DNA from: Opitutaceae bacterium
Lineage (GTDB): Bacteria; Verrucomicrobiota; Verrucomicrobiia; Opitutales; Opitutaceae
Length of the DNA stretch: 64,000 nucleotides
Assembly: GCA_027482185.1 (NCBI GenBank)
Contig: JAIXWF010000021.1
Location: 1-64,000 of the forward strand
Direction: 5' to 3'
In this document: piece after piece, positions 16,529-26,087 of the stretch
Layout: the number at the start of each line of letters is the position of its first letter
Numbering within the stretch: position 1 is the first letter of the stretch
Translations under genes and position numbers: made by a program
Notes under the pieces: generated by a model
Told to the model about the DNA's origin: nothing
Database searches by the model: none
The model's input: the letters and a program-made list of their open reading frames with translations, nothing else

Positions 16529-19500
16529 TTAGACCGCGATCCCATGACGGGGTGATTGGATTGTAGAAATCGAAGTTTCCGTTCCTTCGCAGAGTCCTTT
16601 TGATGAACCGAAAAGTTTTGCCGTCAGCTCAGGCGCATTCGATGTATCCGATTCCAGTCCGTCTGCTTTGAGGCCCTTGCTGATATCGAGTGCCTTGACC
16701 AAGTCCCCTTGACGGGCGACTGCTGCGCGGTACTGCTCCTCATGCTCAAAGGCTCGGTTTAAGAGGGCGGAAAAGTCCGCTACAGATTTTCTACTTTCTG
16801 CAAGGTGGTTATGGGCGCGTGCAATTCGTTCCTCGACGGTCCGCATCGAGTGTTCCAGTGACGCGATGATTCCCGCCGGGCTGCTCGATACTGTGGCTTC
16901 ATAGGTCATGGCGCCGACCAAAGTGACCCGATCCGAGACCGTCGGCCGGAACTCCAGACGGAAACCGGCAAAATGCCCGAGCTCGACCGGGCCCCGGGCG
17001 CTGCGGTGACGATCCACGAGGCCAATCAACATGGCGCCCGCTTCGGTGCGCTCGTCATACGTCCTGCCGACTAACCGGATCACAAAGTTGTCCCCGTGGG
17101 TGTCGACGCGGCGACCGAGGTCCGCCTGATGGCCGGCGATCGCGCGCTCCAGCCGCACGATGTCGTCCTCCAGCATGCGCACTCGGCGGCGCGTGTTGTA
17201 CTGGTCTTCGCGGTGCTGACCGTGCAGCCGCGAGAGTCGCATGACCTCCGCATCGACCTTGGCTTTCTCGATTACGAGCGGATTGCCGGAGGCGATCGCC
17301 TTCACCTCGGCGTAGGTCAGAGCCGGCGATTCAAGGTCCTCGATGCGTCGCGCCGAAGATTTCCCCGTCATGATCTGGGAGATGAATTTCGCCTTGGTTT
17401 CCAGAGTCTGCCACATGTAAGCGTCAAAACTGCCTTCGGTCACATAGCGAATCACGTGGACAACGGGATTCGTGTTTCCCTGCCGCAGGATCCGACCTTC
17501 GCGCTGCTCGATGTCCGCAGGGCGCCAGGGCGCATCGAGGTGATGCAGGGCGACGAGCTTGGCCTGCACATTTGTCCCGGCACCCATTTTCTGGGTGGAG
17601 CCCATCAGAATCCGAATCTTCCCCGACCGTACGTCCTTGAAGAGCGCGAGTTTGGCGGCGTCGCTATCGAAGTCTTGGATGAAGGCGATTTCGCCGTCCG
17701 GTACACCTGAGGCCACGAGTTTCGCCCGCAGGTCGTCGTAGGCGGAAAATCCCTGGCCCTCCGCCTTCGGGGTCGAGAGATCGCAAAAGACCAGCTGGGT
17801 CAGCCGCTGCTCGCTGGTGGTTTTCCAGATCGCGAAGATTTCCCGGGCGGCCTGATTGACCTTGAAGGCGGGGTCGTCGGCCATCGGCCCGAGCACCAAA
17901 CGAAGATCGAGGGCCGCCTTGCGGCCCTCGCCGGTGATTTTGAGCATGTTGTCCTGCCACGGGGGAATGTGGTTCGTTTTCAGTTTTTCGGCACGCACCG
18001 CGAGCGAAGTGACCAGCGCTTTCAACGCGGGTGTCGCCGGAGCCCGGACAATCCGGGCCCGCCCGCCGTCGATTTGAGGGATCGGCAACTTGAGCATGTC
18101 GGCCGTCTGGATGTCCGCGACCTGCCGGAAAAGATGCATGAGCTCCGACACATTTACGAAGCGGGCAAAGCGAGTGTTGAGCCGATAGCCGGCGCCGTCG
18201 GGAGCGAGTTCCAGCGCCGTTACGGATTCGCCGAAGGTGGCGGCCCACGAATCGAAGTGCTGCAGGTGGCGGCGCCCCAAAACTTCCATCTGGAGGAACC
18301 GCTGGAGCGTGAACAGCTCCGCCATGGTGTTCGTCACCGGAGTACCGGTGGCGAAGACCACACCGCCGCCGCCGTTGGCCCGTTGGACGTGCTGGACCTT
18401 CAGGAACATGTCGAAGGCGCGCTCGGAAGCGGTTTGCGGGAGCCCCGCGACGCGGGTCATTTTGGTGACGTAGAACAGATTCTTGTACGCATGGGCCTCG
18501 TCCACGAAGAGGCGGTCCACCCCCAACTCCTCGAAGGCCAAGGTATCGTCCTTCCGATGCGCGGCGGACATCGACTTCAGGCGGGCCTCCAGGCGCTTCT
18601 TCGAAGCCTCGAGTTGCTTGACGATACGGGTGCCGCCGTCGCCGCCCTTCTGCTGGCGGATGCAGGCCTCCAATTCCTGCAGCTGTTCTTCGATGAAGCG
18701 CGTCTGGGCACGGGGTGACATGGGGAGGCGCTCGAATCCGGAATGCGTCACGATGACGGCGTCCCAATTGTTGGTGGCAATCCGGCCCATCAGTTCGCGG
18801 CGCTTCGCGCCCTCGAAATCGGCTTTGCCGGCCGCAAGAATGTTGGCGGCGGGATACAGCGTGAGGAGCTCCGATGAAAACTGCCCCAGCATGTGATTCG
18901 GAACGACGAAGAGCGGTTTCCGGGCGAGACCGAGCCGCTTCAATTCCATCGCGGCCGCCACCATGGTGTAGGTCTTGCCGGCGCCGACGACGTGGGCGAG
19001 GAGGGTATTGGGGGTTTGGAGGATGCGCCAGACGGCGGCCTTTTGGTGACGGTGGAGGACGACCGACGGACTGGCGCCGGGCAGGGTGAGGTGATCCCCG
19101 TTGAAGGCCCGGACGCGGTAGCAGTTGAATTCCCGGTTGTACTGGGCGACGAGCCGCTCGCGGCGGGCGTCCTCGCTCCAGATCCACTCGACGAAGCGGT
19201 CTTTTAGTTTCTGCTGCTTTTCGCGGGCGGCCTCGGACGCGAGAGCGTTGACCACGGGGTTGCCGTTGGCGTCACGGTCGTAGACCGTGGGAGTGCGCAA
19301 ATTGAGAGCTTGTTCGATGAGCTCGGAGGCAGGGACGCGATCGGTACCCCATTCGGAGAGGTTGGCCGCATTGCGGCGATAGAGACCGTCGACCTCAACG
19401 GTCCACAGGCCCAACTGCTGCACATGCCCGACCTTCACCGCGTGGGAATCGCGGTGGCCGGTGCGGACCACGGTGCGGACAAAATCGGCGATGTCCGCCG

Positions 19501-21688
19501 CGGGAATCCACACGGCGCCCAAGCGGACGTCGATTTCGTTGGCCGCGAGATCGGCGGGCTGCACGGCCCGCAGGGCCTCGAGGTTCGGTTGGTACCGCTG
19601 GTCCAGCTTCGCCAGCGGAGCGACCAAGGCCAGTTTGTCGCGCACGTTGCCGGAGAGGTACTCATCCTCGGGCTCCCAGCGCCGGGTCTCCGGATTGAGA
19701 AAAATGAGGCCGCGCAGTTCCGGCAGAAACTCCTCGGGCGGGCGGCCGACAAGTTTCGCGATCTGGTCGAGATCGACCCGGCTGCGTTCGTTCAGGGTGA
19801 CGACCAGCGCCTCGCGGGGACTGGCCACGCGCTCGACCGGGCGCCGCCGCTCGATCGTCCGCTCCCGAAAGATCGCGGTCTTGGTCGCGGTATCAGTGTC
19901 CGGCTGGTAGTTCTCCAGCGAGAGGAGCAGGGGCAGGTCCGGATCGCCGGCGAAGGCCCGCACGTTGGCGGAACTGGATACGGGGCCGTATTGGCCGACG
20001 AACCGATCATAGGCGTCGTTCAGCTGGCCGCGGGCGACAACCACTTCGTCGTCGCTGTGGTTTTCGACCTGGGCCGCGAGGCAGGCCCGCGCCGCTTCCC
20101 GGATCCGCAAGATCCCACGAATCCGCCGAAGGGTTTGGGCCGGAATGTCGGACAGCAGTACCACTTCACCGCCCTCGCGCCGGGCGAGACTTCCGTCGCC
20201 GAGGGCCACATAGGCACCGGGTTTGAGGTCCGGGGGCGCGGGGAGGCTCTGGCGGAAGGGAGTACTCGGAGCGGCGTCGTATCGATTGGCCGGCAGCGAG
20301 CCCAGGGCGACGGCGAGGGCCGAGGTCAGATCCTGACCGTCGGGAGCGAGCTCGATCTCCTCCCGGCCGTACATGCCGTGGTCCCGGCGCTGCATCCGCC
20401 CGAGCAGGTGCTCCGGGTGCGCATGGTAGTATTCGTTGACCAAGATTGGTTCACCTTCGGCGACCGGCAGCGGCCGGCTGGCGAGCCAGGCCGGACCGGA
20501 GGGCTTTTCCCCCGGGAGGCGTTTGCGGAGAAACAGAATGTCGGTCGTGACCTGAGTGTTGGCGTTCTGTTTGAAGGTCGTGCTGGGCAGGCGGATGGTC
20601 CCGAGGAGATCCGCTTCGGCCGAAAGAACCTCCCGGACCCCGGGCTCGCGTTTGTCGAGGGTGCCGCGCGACGTGATGAAGGCGACGAGGCCGCCGGGAC
20701 GCACCCGGGCAACAGCGGCGACAAAGAAGTAGTCATGGATCCGAAAGCGCCGGGAATTAAACCGTGGATCGTGCGGACGATAGTCGCCGAACGGGATGTT
20801 CGAGACGGCGAGGTCGAAGGCGTTGGTCGGGAGCAGCGTGGATTCGAAACCTTCGGCGCGGACCTCCGCGTCGGGATAGAGTGCGCGGGTGAGCCGGGCC
20901 GTTAGGCCGTCCAATTCCACGCCGGTCAGACGCGACCGCGCCTGCATTGCCGCCGGCATGAAACCGAAGAAATGTCCGAGGCCGCAGGCGGGCTCGAGGA
21001 TGTTGCCGCCGCGGAACCCGATCCGCTCCAGCCCCGCATACATGGCCTCGATCACGAGCGGCGGCGTATAGTGGGCGTTCAAGGTGGACGCCCGGGCGGA
21101 AGCAAATTCTTCGGGGGACAACAGGGACTTCAGTTCGGCCTGCTCGGCTTGCCAGGCCGGAGCCTCCTGCGGTTCCGCGAACACCTGGGGCAATCCGCCC
21201 CAGCCGACATAGCGGATCAAGACAGCCTGTTCGGCCGAAGTGGCCGGACGCCGATCGGCTTCGATCTGTCGGAGGCAACGGACCGCCTCCACGTTCTGAC
21301 GGTACTTCTCTTTGAGCGACCCTTCGCCGACGCGGTCCGCTGCGGTCGGACGGTAGTTGCCGCCCTTGGCTGGCGGGGTCAGGTCGTTTCCGCTGGCAGC
21401 AGGATGTACCGTTCCCGGACCAACTCCCACGCCCGGTCGTGTGCTTGGGTCGGGTCGAGTCCCTGCTGGCGGAGGTCCCGGATCAAGAGATCGAGTTCGG
21501 TCGCCGTCCGTTCCTGCGCTTCTAGGAGCGCCTCCTGCAGGCGACCCTGCTGCTCCAGCTCGCGCACCAGTCGCGGGCAATGTTCCCGCCAATGGGCTTG
21601 CGCCATCCGTCCGTATGCCAGGAGTCCGCTCATGGGTTAGCTCGGAAAGAAAATCGAGCTGGTCGTCGTTGCGGGCTTTGTGAGCCAT
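16529..21688 (-). CDS. Giant DNA methylase/SNF2-type helicase fusion of a mobile element
   Basis: A 1719-residue protein of the kind carried by conjugative elements and phages. N-terminal low-complexity region (20-120) precedes an N6-adenine methyltransferase-like domain: SAM motif ILEPACGLGHFFG at 230-242 and catalytic-like NIPF at 297-300 (NPPF variant). The C-terminal half is a superfamily 2 helicase: Walker A VVGAGKTYT near 901, DEAH box VDEAHAYKNLF near 1063, TGTPVTNTMAEL near 1114 and motif VI EGRILRQGNTN near 1400. A coiled C-terminal region follows. It probably modifies or protects element DNA during transfer. It begins three bases after the preceding gene. A different, protein-like frame is nested in its N-terminal region. 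Confidence 0.88.
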   Translation of the reverse strand: MAHKARNDDQLDFLSELTHERTPGIRTDGASPLAGTLPATGARAGAAGSPAGGAPRSAGTDGDRTRSLDPGPPPAGTRPDPSTRPGVGVGPGTVHPAASGNDLTPPAKGGNYRPTAADRVGEGSLKEKYRQNVEAVRCLRQIEADRRPATSAEQAVLIRYVGWGGLPQVFAEPQEAPAWQAEQAELKSLLSPEEFASARASTLNAHYTPPLVIEAMYAGLERIGFRGGNILEPACGLGHFFGFMPAAMQARSRLTGVELDGLTARLTRALYPDAEVRAEGFESTLLPTNAFDLAVSNIPFGDYRPHDPRFNSRRFRIHDYFFVAAVARVRPGGLVAFITSRGTLDKREPGVREVLSAEADLLGTIRLPSTTFKQNANTQVTTDILFLRKRLPGEKPSGPAWLASRPLPVAEGEPILVNEYYHAHPEHLLGRMQRRDHGMYGREEIELAPDGQDLTSALAVALGSLPANRYDAAPSTPFRQSLPAPPDLKPGAYVALGDGSLARREGGEVVLLSDIPAQTLRRIRGILRIREAARACLAAQVENHSDDEVVVARGQLNDAYDRFVGQYGPVSSSANVRAFAGDPDLPLLLSLENYQPDTDTATKTAIFRERTIERRRPVERVASPREALVVTLNERSRVDLDQIAKLVGRPPEEFLPELRGLIFLNPETRRWEPEDEYLSGNVRDKLALVAPLAKLDQRYQPNLEALRAVQPADLAANEIDVRLGAVWIPAADIADFVRTVVRTGHRDSHAVKVGHVQQLGLWTVEVDGLYRRNAANLSEWGTDRVPASELIEQALNLRTPTVYDRDANGNPVVNALASEAAREKQQKLKDRFVEWIWSEDARRERLVAQYNREFNCYRVRAFNGDHLTLPGASPSVVLHRHQKAAVWRILQTPNTLLAHVVGAGKTYTMVAAAMELKRLGLARKPLFVVPNHMLGQFSSELLTLYPAANILAAGKADFEGAKRRELMGRIATNNWDAVIVTHSGFERLPMSPRAQTRFIEEQLQELEACIRQQKGGDGGTRIVKQLEASKKRLEARLKSMSAAHRKDDTLAFEELGVDRLFVDEAHAYKNLFYVTKMTRVAGLPQTASERAFDMFLKVQHVQRANGGGGVVFATGTPVTNTMAELFTLQRFLQMEVLGRRHLQHFDSWAATFGESVTALELAPDGAGYRLNTRFARFVNVSELMHLFRQVADIQTADMLKLPIPQIDGGRARIVRAPATPALKALVTSLAVRAEKLKTNHIPPWQDNMLKITGEGRKAALDLRLVLGPMADDPAFKVNQAAREIFAIWKTTSEQRLTQLVFCDLSTPKAEGQGFSAYDDLRAKLVASGVPDGEIAFIQDFDSDAAKLALFKDVRSGKIRILMGSTQKMGAGTNVQAKLVALHHLDAPWRPADIEQREGRILRQGNTNPVVHVIRYVTEGSFDAYMWQTLETKAKFISQIMTGKSSARRIEDLESPALTYAEVKAIASGNPLVIEKAKVDAEVMRLSRLHGQHREDQYNTRRRVRMLEDDIVRLERAIAGHQADLGRRVDTHGDNFVIRLVGRTYDERTEAGAMLIGLVDRHRSARGPVELGHFAGFRLEFRPTVSDRVTLVGAMTYEATVSSSPAGIIASLEHSMRTVEERIARAHNHLAESRKSVADFSALLNRAFEHEEQYRAAVARQGDLVKALDISKGLKADGLESDTSNAPELTAKLFGSSKGLCEGTETSISTIQSPRHGIAV
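21379..21633 (-). CDS. Nested TnpV-like ORF inside the helicase gene
   Basis: An 84-residue frame on the same strand as, but in another frame than, the helicase gene. It reads LLAYGRMAQAHWREHCPRL, then helical LEQQGRLQEALLEAQERTA, then GLDPTQAHDRAWELVRERY. This has the charge and heptad pattern of TnpV/RtcB-adjacent small element proteins, whereas the helicase frame here is a Gly/Pro/Ala/Thr-rich stretch with no fold. Either the region is dual-coding or the annotated helicase N-terminus is an out-of-frame reading caused by a frameshift. The ATG at 21633 is preceded by no strong ribosome site. Confidence 0.5.
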   Translation of the reverse strand: MSGLLAYGRMAQAHWREHCPRLVRELEQQGRLQEALLEAQERTATELDLLIRDLRQQGLDPTQAHDRAWELVRERYILLPAETT

Positions 21689-21691
21689 GCC

Positions 21692-22042
21692 TCATGCCGG
21701 CTCAACCGTTATCCGGCGGATTGTCGGACCCGTGCGCAGCGCGGGCCGGTCCGCGGTCAAACGAAGTTCGCAAAGCCGCTGCTCGTCGAGGGCGGCGCGG
21801 ACGTCCGCGAGGTTCTGTCCTTCGACCAGCACCTGCTCCCGGCCGGCGAGAATGAGGAGGGTTTCCGGATTTCCGGCGACGTGCTCCCAGCGTTTCAGTT
21901 CGCCGATGGGGATTGAAATCGTGCGGTCGGAGAGCACGAAGCGCACGGCGGTGGATTTTTCCTTCTCGGGGGCAACTTTGCCCCAAGGTCGCGGAGAGAT
22001 AGGGGCGAGCGGTTCTTTGCCCGGATGCGGATGGATGCTCAT
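21692..22042 (-). CDS. Hypothetical protein of the mobilisation module
   Basis: A 116-residue soluble protein between the relaxase and the helicase genes, three bases from the latter. Its body (AVRFVLSDRTISIPIGELKRW, then ETLLILAGREQVLVEGQNLA) alternates strands and helices like a small beta-rich DNA- or protein-binding domain; I know no family name. The tight spacing suggests it is expressed with the methylase/helicase, perhaps as an accessory subunit. Confidence 0.65.
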   Translation of the reverse strand: MSIHPHPGKEPLAPISPRPWGKVAPEKEKSTAVRFVLSDRTISIPIGELKRWEHVAGNPETLLILAGREQVLVEGQNLADVRAALDEQRLCELRLTADRPALRTGPTIRRITVEPA

Positions 22043-22057
22043 GGAGGGAAGACGGGA

Positions 22058-24688
22058 CTAGAGTGAGGCGCCGAAGCGGATCCGCGGGGCAGGGGAGTGT
22101 GGCGAGATGGCCACCGCAGGACGGGTTGCCGGGAACACCTCCCGGGCCAGCTTGCGATCGGCGGGCGTCATCATGGCAGCGCGGGCCTCCCGGCGGTCGG
22201 TCGTGTAGATGGTCTGGCTCAAGCGGAAGCGGGAGTTCGAGACGTAGGCCTGCTTCAGGTTGGCCGCCGAGATACCTTCTCGACCGAGGAGCAGGATGCC
22301 GTGGTCCACGGTCTTGCCCTGTGCCGCATGCGAGGTGGTCGCGTAGCCGTGGGAAAACTCCCGGAATGACGGAGGAATGATGCGTCCGTCACTGAGAAGG
22401 ATGCCGCCCTTTTCGGTGACAGCGTCGACCTCGACCAGATCGCCGTTGCGCAGGCGCGCTGCGGACGAGTTGCTCCGGATCAAGAGACGATCACCGGCGG
22501 CGACACCGACATCGCGGACGATCCCGACGTCGAAATCGATCCGCTCCGCCGGATTGAACCAGATGCGGCCGCCGTCCTCGAACTGGACGACCAAGGCGCG
22601 ATCTTCCCGACCTACGACGGTCAATCGCTCGCCTTTGGCGTAGGCCCGGGATGCCCGATGGAACAGCAGCACCTGACCGGGTTGGTAGTTGCGCAGGTCG
22701 CGTTGCTGGGCCCGGGTCCAGTTCAGGGAAAACACGGTCGCGAAGGTTCGGTCTCCCTCTTGCACCAGACCGGCGGAACGGAGCTGGCTTCGCACTTCGT
22801 CGGTGAAGGCGTGGATTTCCGACCAGACCGGCGAAATCGCGAGACAGCTTTCCTTGTTCCGGGCCCGGGCAACGTAGTCGGTAGCTGCGGTCCGAAGGAG
22901 CAGCTTTTCATCGGGAATCTCCTTCACGGCGCCGAGACGGGCGAATTGGTTGAACGCGGCGAACGCATCGCCCTTTGCCAGATGAGCCACGGCTTCACGG
23001 TAAGGTGTGGAGCGCTGCCGGCGGATCTGGGTGAGACGGAAGACGGGCACGTCGGAGAATTTCTGCAGGCAGCGGAGCGCATCGCCGGCCTCGACGGAGG
23101 TGTGCTGCTTGACGTCTCCGACCAAGATCACCCGGTTGCCGTTTGCCGCCGCGAGACGGCACAGGTCGCGCATTTGGCGCACCGAGATGAGTCCCGCCTC
23201 GTCGACCAGCAGCACCCGGTCGCGGGTGGCGCGTTGCAGTGCCTCGTTTACAAGCAATTGCTGCAGGGAGTCCGCCTCCGGTGTCAGTTCCCGGCGGAGA
23301 ACATCGGCGGCGCCCGAGGTAGGCGCACAGCCGAAGACCCGGCCACCGGCCTGTTCGATCCCGGCGACGAGCGCCCGCAGGCAGGTCGTCTTGCCGGTGC
23401 CGGCGTCGCCGGCCAAGATCGTCAGACGTGATCTGGATGCGAGGATCCCCGTGACCGCGAGTTGTTGTTCATCGGAAAGCGCAGGATCGGCCGATGGACG
23501 GCCGAACGTCGCGCAGGCTTCCCGGCCGGCGTGAGCCCAGCCCAGAAATTCCTCTTCGTCCCGGATCGCGCTCCGGGATGCGATTTCGGAGCCGGATACA
23601 CCCAGTGCGCCGGATTGGATTCGCTCCCCAAGGATGCGGCGCAGGTCCCCAAGGTCCACTGTGCCGCGACCGTAAATCAGCGCCTCTCTCACGAGATCGA
23701 GAGTTCCGACCACGGAGCGGCGTTCGAAGATGTGCGTCTCCGCATACTCCATCGCCTCGTTCGGGCGCATGCGAATCGGCTCGGGGTGACTGCTCTTCGT
23801 GGCGGCGATCACCGCCCGGATCACGGCGAGTTCGGCGCCGGCTCGGGTTTCCCAGCCGGACAGAAGGTCGGCCGCCGTGGCGTGGCGCTTGGCAGAACGG
23901 GTCTCGTTGGTGATCTTCTGGAGGGCGTCCTGGCCAGTGACCCCGCGAGCATGGGCTGTTTCGAGAATCCGGCGGCGCCGTTCGCTGAACTCCATGCGGA
24001 GTTGATCCGAAAATCCCCGGATCGAGAATCCGAGGGCGGCGTGGGTATCCAGAATGTATCCGCCGTCGCGCATCCGCTGCGCCAGCCGGTTGTAACAGAC
24101 TTCCCGGAAGTAGCCCTGATTGCGGAAGTAGTCGTAGGGTTGGAGCCCCTTCCAGCGCTGTTCGACCGGATCGTAGGTCACGTTCATCACGCAGAGGTGC
24201 GTATGGAGCTGCGGATCGAGAGCCCGGCTGGTGTCGTGCGTGACCACGGCAGCGACCATGTTGCCGGTTGTTCGGTCCTCATTCAGGCCGCCGCGACGGA
24301 CGCGTGTCGCCGTGACGGCCTCGATCTCCCGCAGGGTTTCCTCCACCGCATCGCGCCACCACGCCTCGATCCGGCGGTCGCCGCCGACCAGCAGGGCGAT
24401 CGACACATCCTTCGGGGCGGAAATCTGCCCGAAGTAACAAACCCGGCGTCCGGCCTTGGGCTCCCGTGCGCCGAGTTTTTCACCCGTCGCCGGATGCTGA
24501 CCCGCACACAGCCGTTCCAGTGCAATCAATTCACAGGGGCCGGAAAGACCGAGGCGTTCCGCCGCAGTACCGAACCAGGTCATTTCGATCCGCCCCTGTT
24601 CGGAAAGGTAGTCCCCGACACGCAGGTGCTCCCGAAAATAACTCACCGCCGCACTTTCCCTGCGACAAGGACGGTCGAATCGAACCAT
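22058..24688 (-). CDS. MobF-family conjugative relaxase/helicase (TrwC-like)
   Basis: An 876-residue relaxase. The N-terminal MVRFDRPC...YFREHLRVGDY region is the TrwC relaxase start; the metal-binding three-histidine cluster is visible as VTHDTSRALDPQLHTHLCV. A superfamily 1 helicase follows: Walker A ILAGDAGTGKTTCLRAL near 430, LLVDEAGLIS, QLTQIRRQ-like, and a C-terminal SHGYATTSHAAQGKTVDHG motif. It would nick oriT, remain bound to the strand and unwind the DNA. The start at 24688 fits the family and keeps the upstream repeats outside the gene; in-frame ATGs exist up to 24778. It is divergent from the HTH/ATPase/coupling-protein operon. Confidence 0.92.
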   Translation of the reverse strand: MVRFDRPCRRESAAVSYFREHLRVGDYLSEQGRIEMTWFGTAAERLGLSGPCELIALERLCAGQHPATGEKLGAREPKAGRRVCYFGQISAPKDVSIALLVGGDRRIEAWWRDAVEETLREIEAVTATRVRRGGLNEDRTTGNMVAAVVTHDTSRALDPQLHTHLCVMNVTYDPVEQRWKGLQPYDYFRNQGYFREVCYNRLAQRMRDGGYILDTHAALGFSIRGFSDQLRMEFSERRRRILETAHARGVTGQDALQKITNETRSAKRHATAADLLSGWETRAGAELAVIRAVIAATKSSHPEPIRMRPNEAMEYAETHIFERRSVVGTLDLVREALIYGRGTVDLGDLRRILGERIQSGALGVSGSEIASRSAIRDEEEFLGWAHAGREACATFGRPSADPALSDEQQLAVTGILASRSRLTILAGDAGTGKTTCLRALVAGIEQAGGRVFGCAPTSGAADVLRRELTPEADSLQQLLVNEALQRATRDRVLLVDEAGLISVRQMRDLCRLAAANGNRVILVGDVKQHTSVEAGDALRCLQKFSDVPVFRLTQIRRQRSTPYREAVAHLAKGDAFAAFNQFARLGAVKEIPDEKLLLRTAATDYVARARNKESCLAISPVWSEIHAFTDEVRSQLRSAGLVQEGDRTFATVFSLNWTRAQQRDLRNYQPGQVLLFHRASRAYAKGERLTVVGREDRALVVQFEDGGRIWFNPAERIDFDVGIVRDVGVAAGDRLLIRSNSSAARLRNGDLVEVDAVTEKGGILLSDGRIIPPSFREFSHGYATTSHAAQGKTVDHGILLLGREGISAANLKQAYVSNSRFRLSQTIYTTDRREARAAMMTPADRKLAREVFPATRPAVAISPHSPAPRIRFGASL

Positions 24689-24704
24689 GCCTTGTATGAT
24701 GCCT

Positions 24705-24739
24705 AAACCCATACGAAAAGCCAGCAATAAACCCATATG
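24705..24739 (+). repeat. Iteron pair I: AAACCCATACG and AAACCCATATG
   Basis: Two 11-bp direct repeats at 24705-24715 and 24729-24739, 24 bases start to start, directly upstream of the relaxase start codon. They differ from each other at one base and recur identically at the other end of the intergenic region. Confidence 0.8.
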
Positions 24740-24943
24740 AAAGAGGCAAAGAACGGCGATGGAGCCCCGATTGATCAAGTTTTTGGATGCGAATTTCGGC
24801 GCAAGAAAAGAGGTAGCGTTGAAGCATCCGCCTTGCCCCTAGCATCTATGAAATACCCGACACGCCACCCCTAACGGACGTTAGGTCGGTCGCTCGGAAT
24901 CCGCTGCTTGATCGCCACTACGTCGCCACCATGTGGCCACTAT

Positions 24944-24990
24944 GGTATGGGATAAACCCATACGGTTTGGTATTTACAAAAACCCATATG
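24944..24990 (+). repeat. Iteron pair II: AAACCCATACG and AAACCCATATG, with inverted copy
   Basis: The same two words in the same order at 24954-24964 and 24980-24990, just before the HTH gene. The first is also half of an inverted repeat (GTATGGG at 24944-24950 with CCCATAC at 24957-24963). The arrangement suggests a dimeric regulator binding at both promoters. Confidence 0.8.
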
Positions 24991-25007
24991 AATGCACCAT
25001 TGGGCGC

Positions 25008-25376
25008 ATGGAGATCTCCGATCTGCACCGGCGGTTGATGGAGGAGGCGAGGAACTACGATGCATCGGCCCTGACCCGGGCGGTGCTGGGCCCGTACCGG
25101 GATGTCGTGCTGATGCAGCGGGCGCGGTACATGAGCTATGAACAGATTTCGGCGACGTTTCGCCGGCACGGGATCGCGGTGTCGCCGGCGGCGGTCGGTG
25201 TGTTCTGCCGGCGGCATATCCGGACGACGGATCTGGCGGCGGCCAGAAACCAGGCCGGGGACGCGAAGCGGACGGCGCCCGCCATCGTCGCTCCGGCTCT
25301 TGGGGCCTCCGCCTCCGGAGCGGCGCGGCCGGCCGGAGGCCGGAAGGGACCGAAGATCGCGCGGGACGACTATTGA
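25008..25376 (+). CDS. HTH protein of the mobilisation operon (StbA-like position)
   Basis: A 122-residue protein. After a helical start, the segment MSYEQISATFRRHGIAVSPA with AAVGVFCRRHI reads as a helix-turn-helix. The tail is basic and Ala/Gly-rich (GGRKGPKIARDDY). The ATG at 25008 puts the iterons in the 5' region; a longer frame from 24933 would run through them. First gene of an operon HTH - ParA-like - membrane protein - coupling protein, the same order as stbABC plus trwB in R388. It is the best candidate to bind the four repeats; this is inferred from position. Confidence 0.65.
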   Translation: MEISDLHRRLMEEARNYDASALTRAVLGPYRDVVLMQRARYMSYEQISATFRRHGIAVSPAAVGVFCRRHIRTTDLAAARNQAGDAKRTAPAIVAPALGASASGAARPAGGRKGPKIARDDY

Positions 25377-25385
25377 GGCACTACT

Positions 25386-26087
25386 ATGAACGAACGCAGA
25401 ATCATCCTGTTCCCCCAGGACAAAGGAGGGATCGGCAAAAGCTTTGTGGCGGCGCTGCTGTACGACTTTCTCATGGAGGAGCGGGTGCGGTTGAAGGCCT
25501 TCGACCTCGACCACGCGAATTCCACGTTCAACCGATTGGTGCCGGAGGCCGAGTTCATCGACACCGATGTCGATACGGACAAGCTCGGGGTTCTCGACCA
25601 GATCGTGCATGCGCTGGAGCAGGCGGAGGCCGTGCTGGTGGACAATCGGGCGACCGGGGGCGGAAAGGTATTGGCCTATTTGGATGAAGCGCGGCTGCCG
25701 CAGTTGCAAGCGGAGCTGAACCTCGCGCTCCTCTTTGTCCTCGTGGCAACCGACGACAAGGATGCCAACTCGCAGATCGCGGAACTGCTGGACGGTTATG
25801 GCGAACGGGTGAAATGGCTCGTGGCCAAAAATCTGCGGGACGGAGAAACGTTGCCGCTCTTTGATCGGAGCAATTCCCGGCGGCGGCTGCAGGAACTTGG
25901 GGCGGTGGAGATCGATGTGCCGTGTCTTTTCGAGGTGACCCGGAATCGGCTGCAGCAGGCGAACCTGACGGTGGGCCGAGGCCGAACCGCGGAGGAACTG
26001 CATGTCCTCGATCGGTCCCGGTGTGTGCGATACCATGACCGGATGGCGGTGGAGTTCACAAAGGCGCGGGCACTGCTCATCGGATGA
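25386..26087 (+). CDS. ParA/StbB-like P-loop ATPase
   Basis: A 233-residue ATPase. It opens with a deviant Walker A motif (QDKGGIGKSFVAALL, about residues 11-25) and has DLDHANSTF as the switch-like segment and AVLVDNRATGGGKV in place of the Walker B DxP. The family moves or positions plasmid DNA; in R388 StbB it balances segregation and conjugation. The start lies nine bases behind the HTH gene and the stop overlaps the next start (ATGA), so the genes are co-translated. Confidence 0.8.
   Translation: MNERRIILFPQDKGGIGKSFVAALLYDFLMEERVRLKAFDLDHANSTFNRLVPEAEFIDTDVDTDKLGVLDQIVHALEQAEAVLVDNRATGGGKVLAYLDEARLPQLQAELNLALLFVLVATDDKDANSQIAELLDGYGERVKWLVAKNLRDGETLPLFDRSNSRRRLQELGAVEIDVPCLFEVTRNRLQQANLTVGRGRTAEELHVLDRSRCVRYHDRMAVEFTKARALLIG

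Larger units (their letters stand above)
24689..25007. promoter_or_regulatory. Divergent control region, probable oriT, of the mobilisation module
   Basis: A 319-bp non-coding stretch between the divergent relaxase and HTH genes. It is visibly more AT-rich than the genes and holds four AAACCCATAYG repeats in two pairs, each pair adjoining one gene start. In R388-type elements oriT and the binding sites of the small HTH protein lie in the equivalent place next to the relaxase gene. No nic site can be named from sequence alone. Confidence 0.55.

Noticed and set aside
19310-20905. 531-codon plus-strand frame opposite the methylase/helicase
   Set aside because: Shadow of a long high-GC gene whose helicase and methylase motifs on the other strand are unambiguous.
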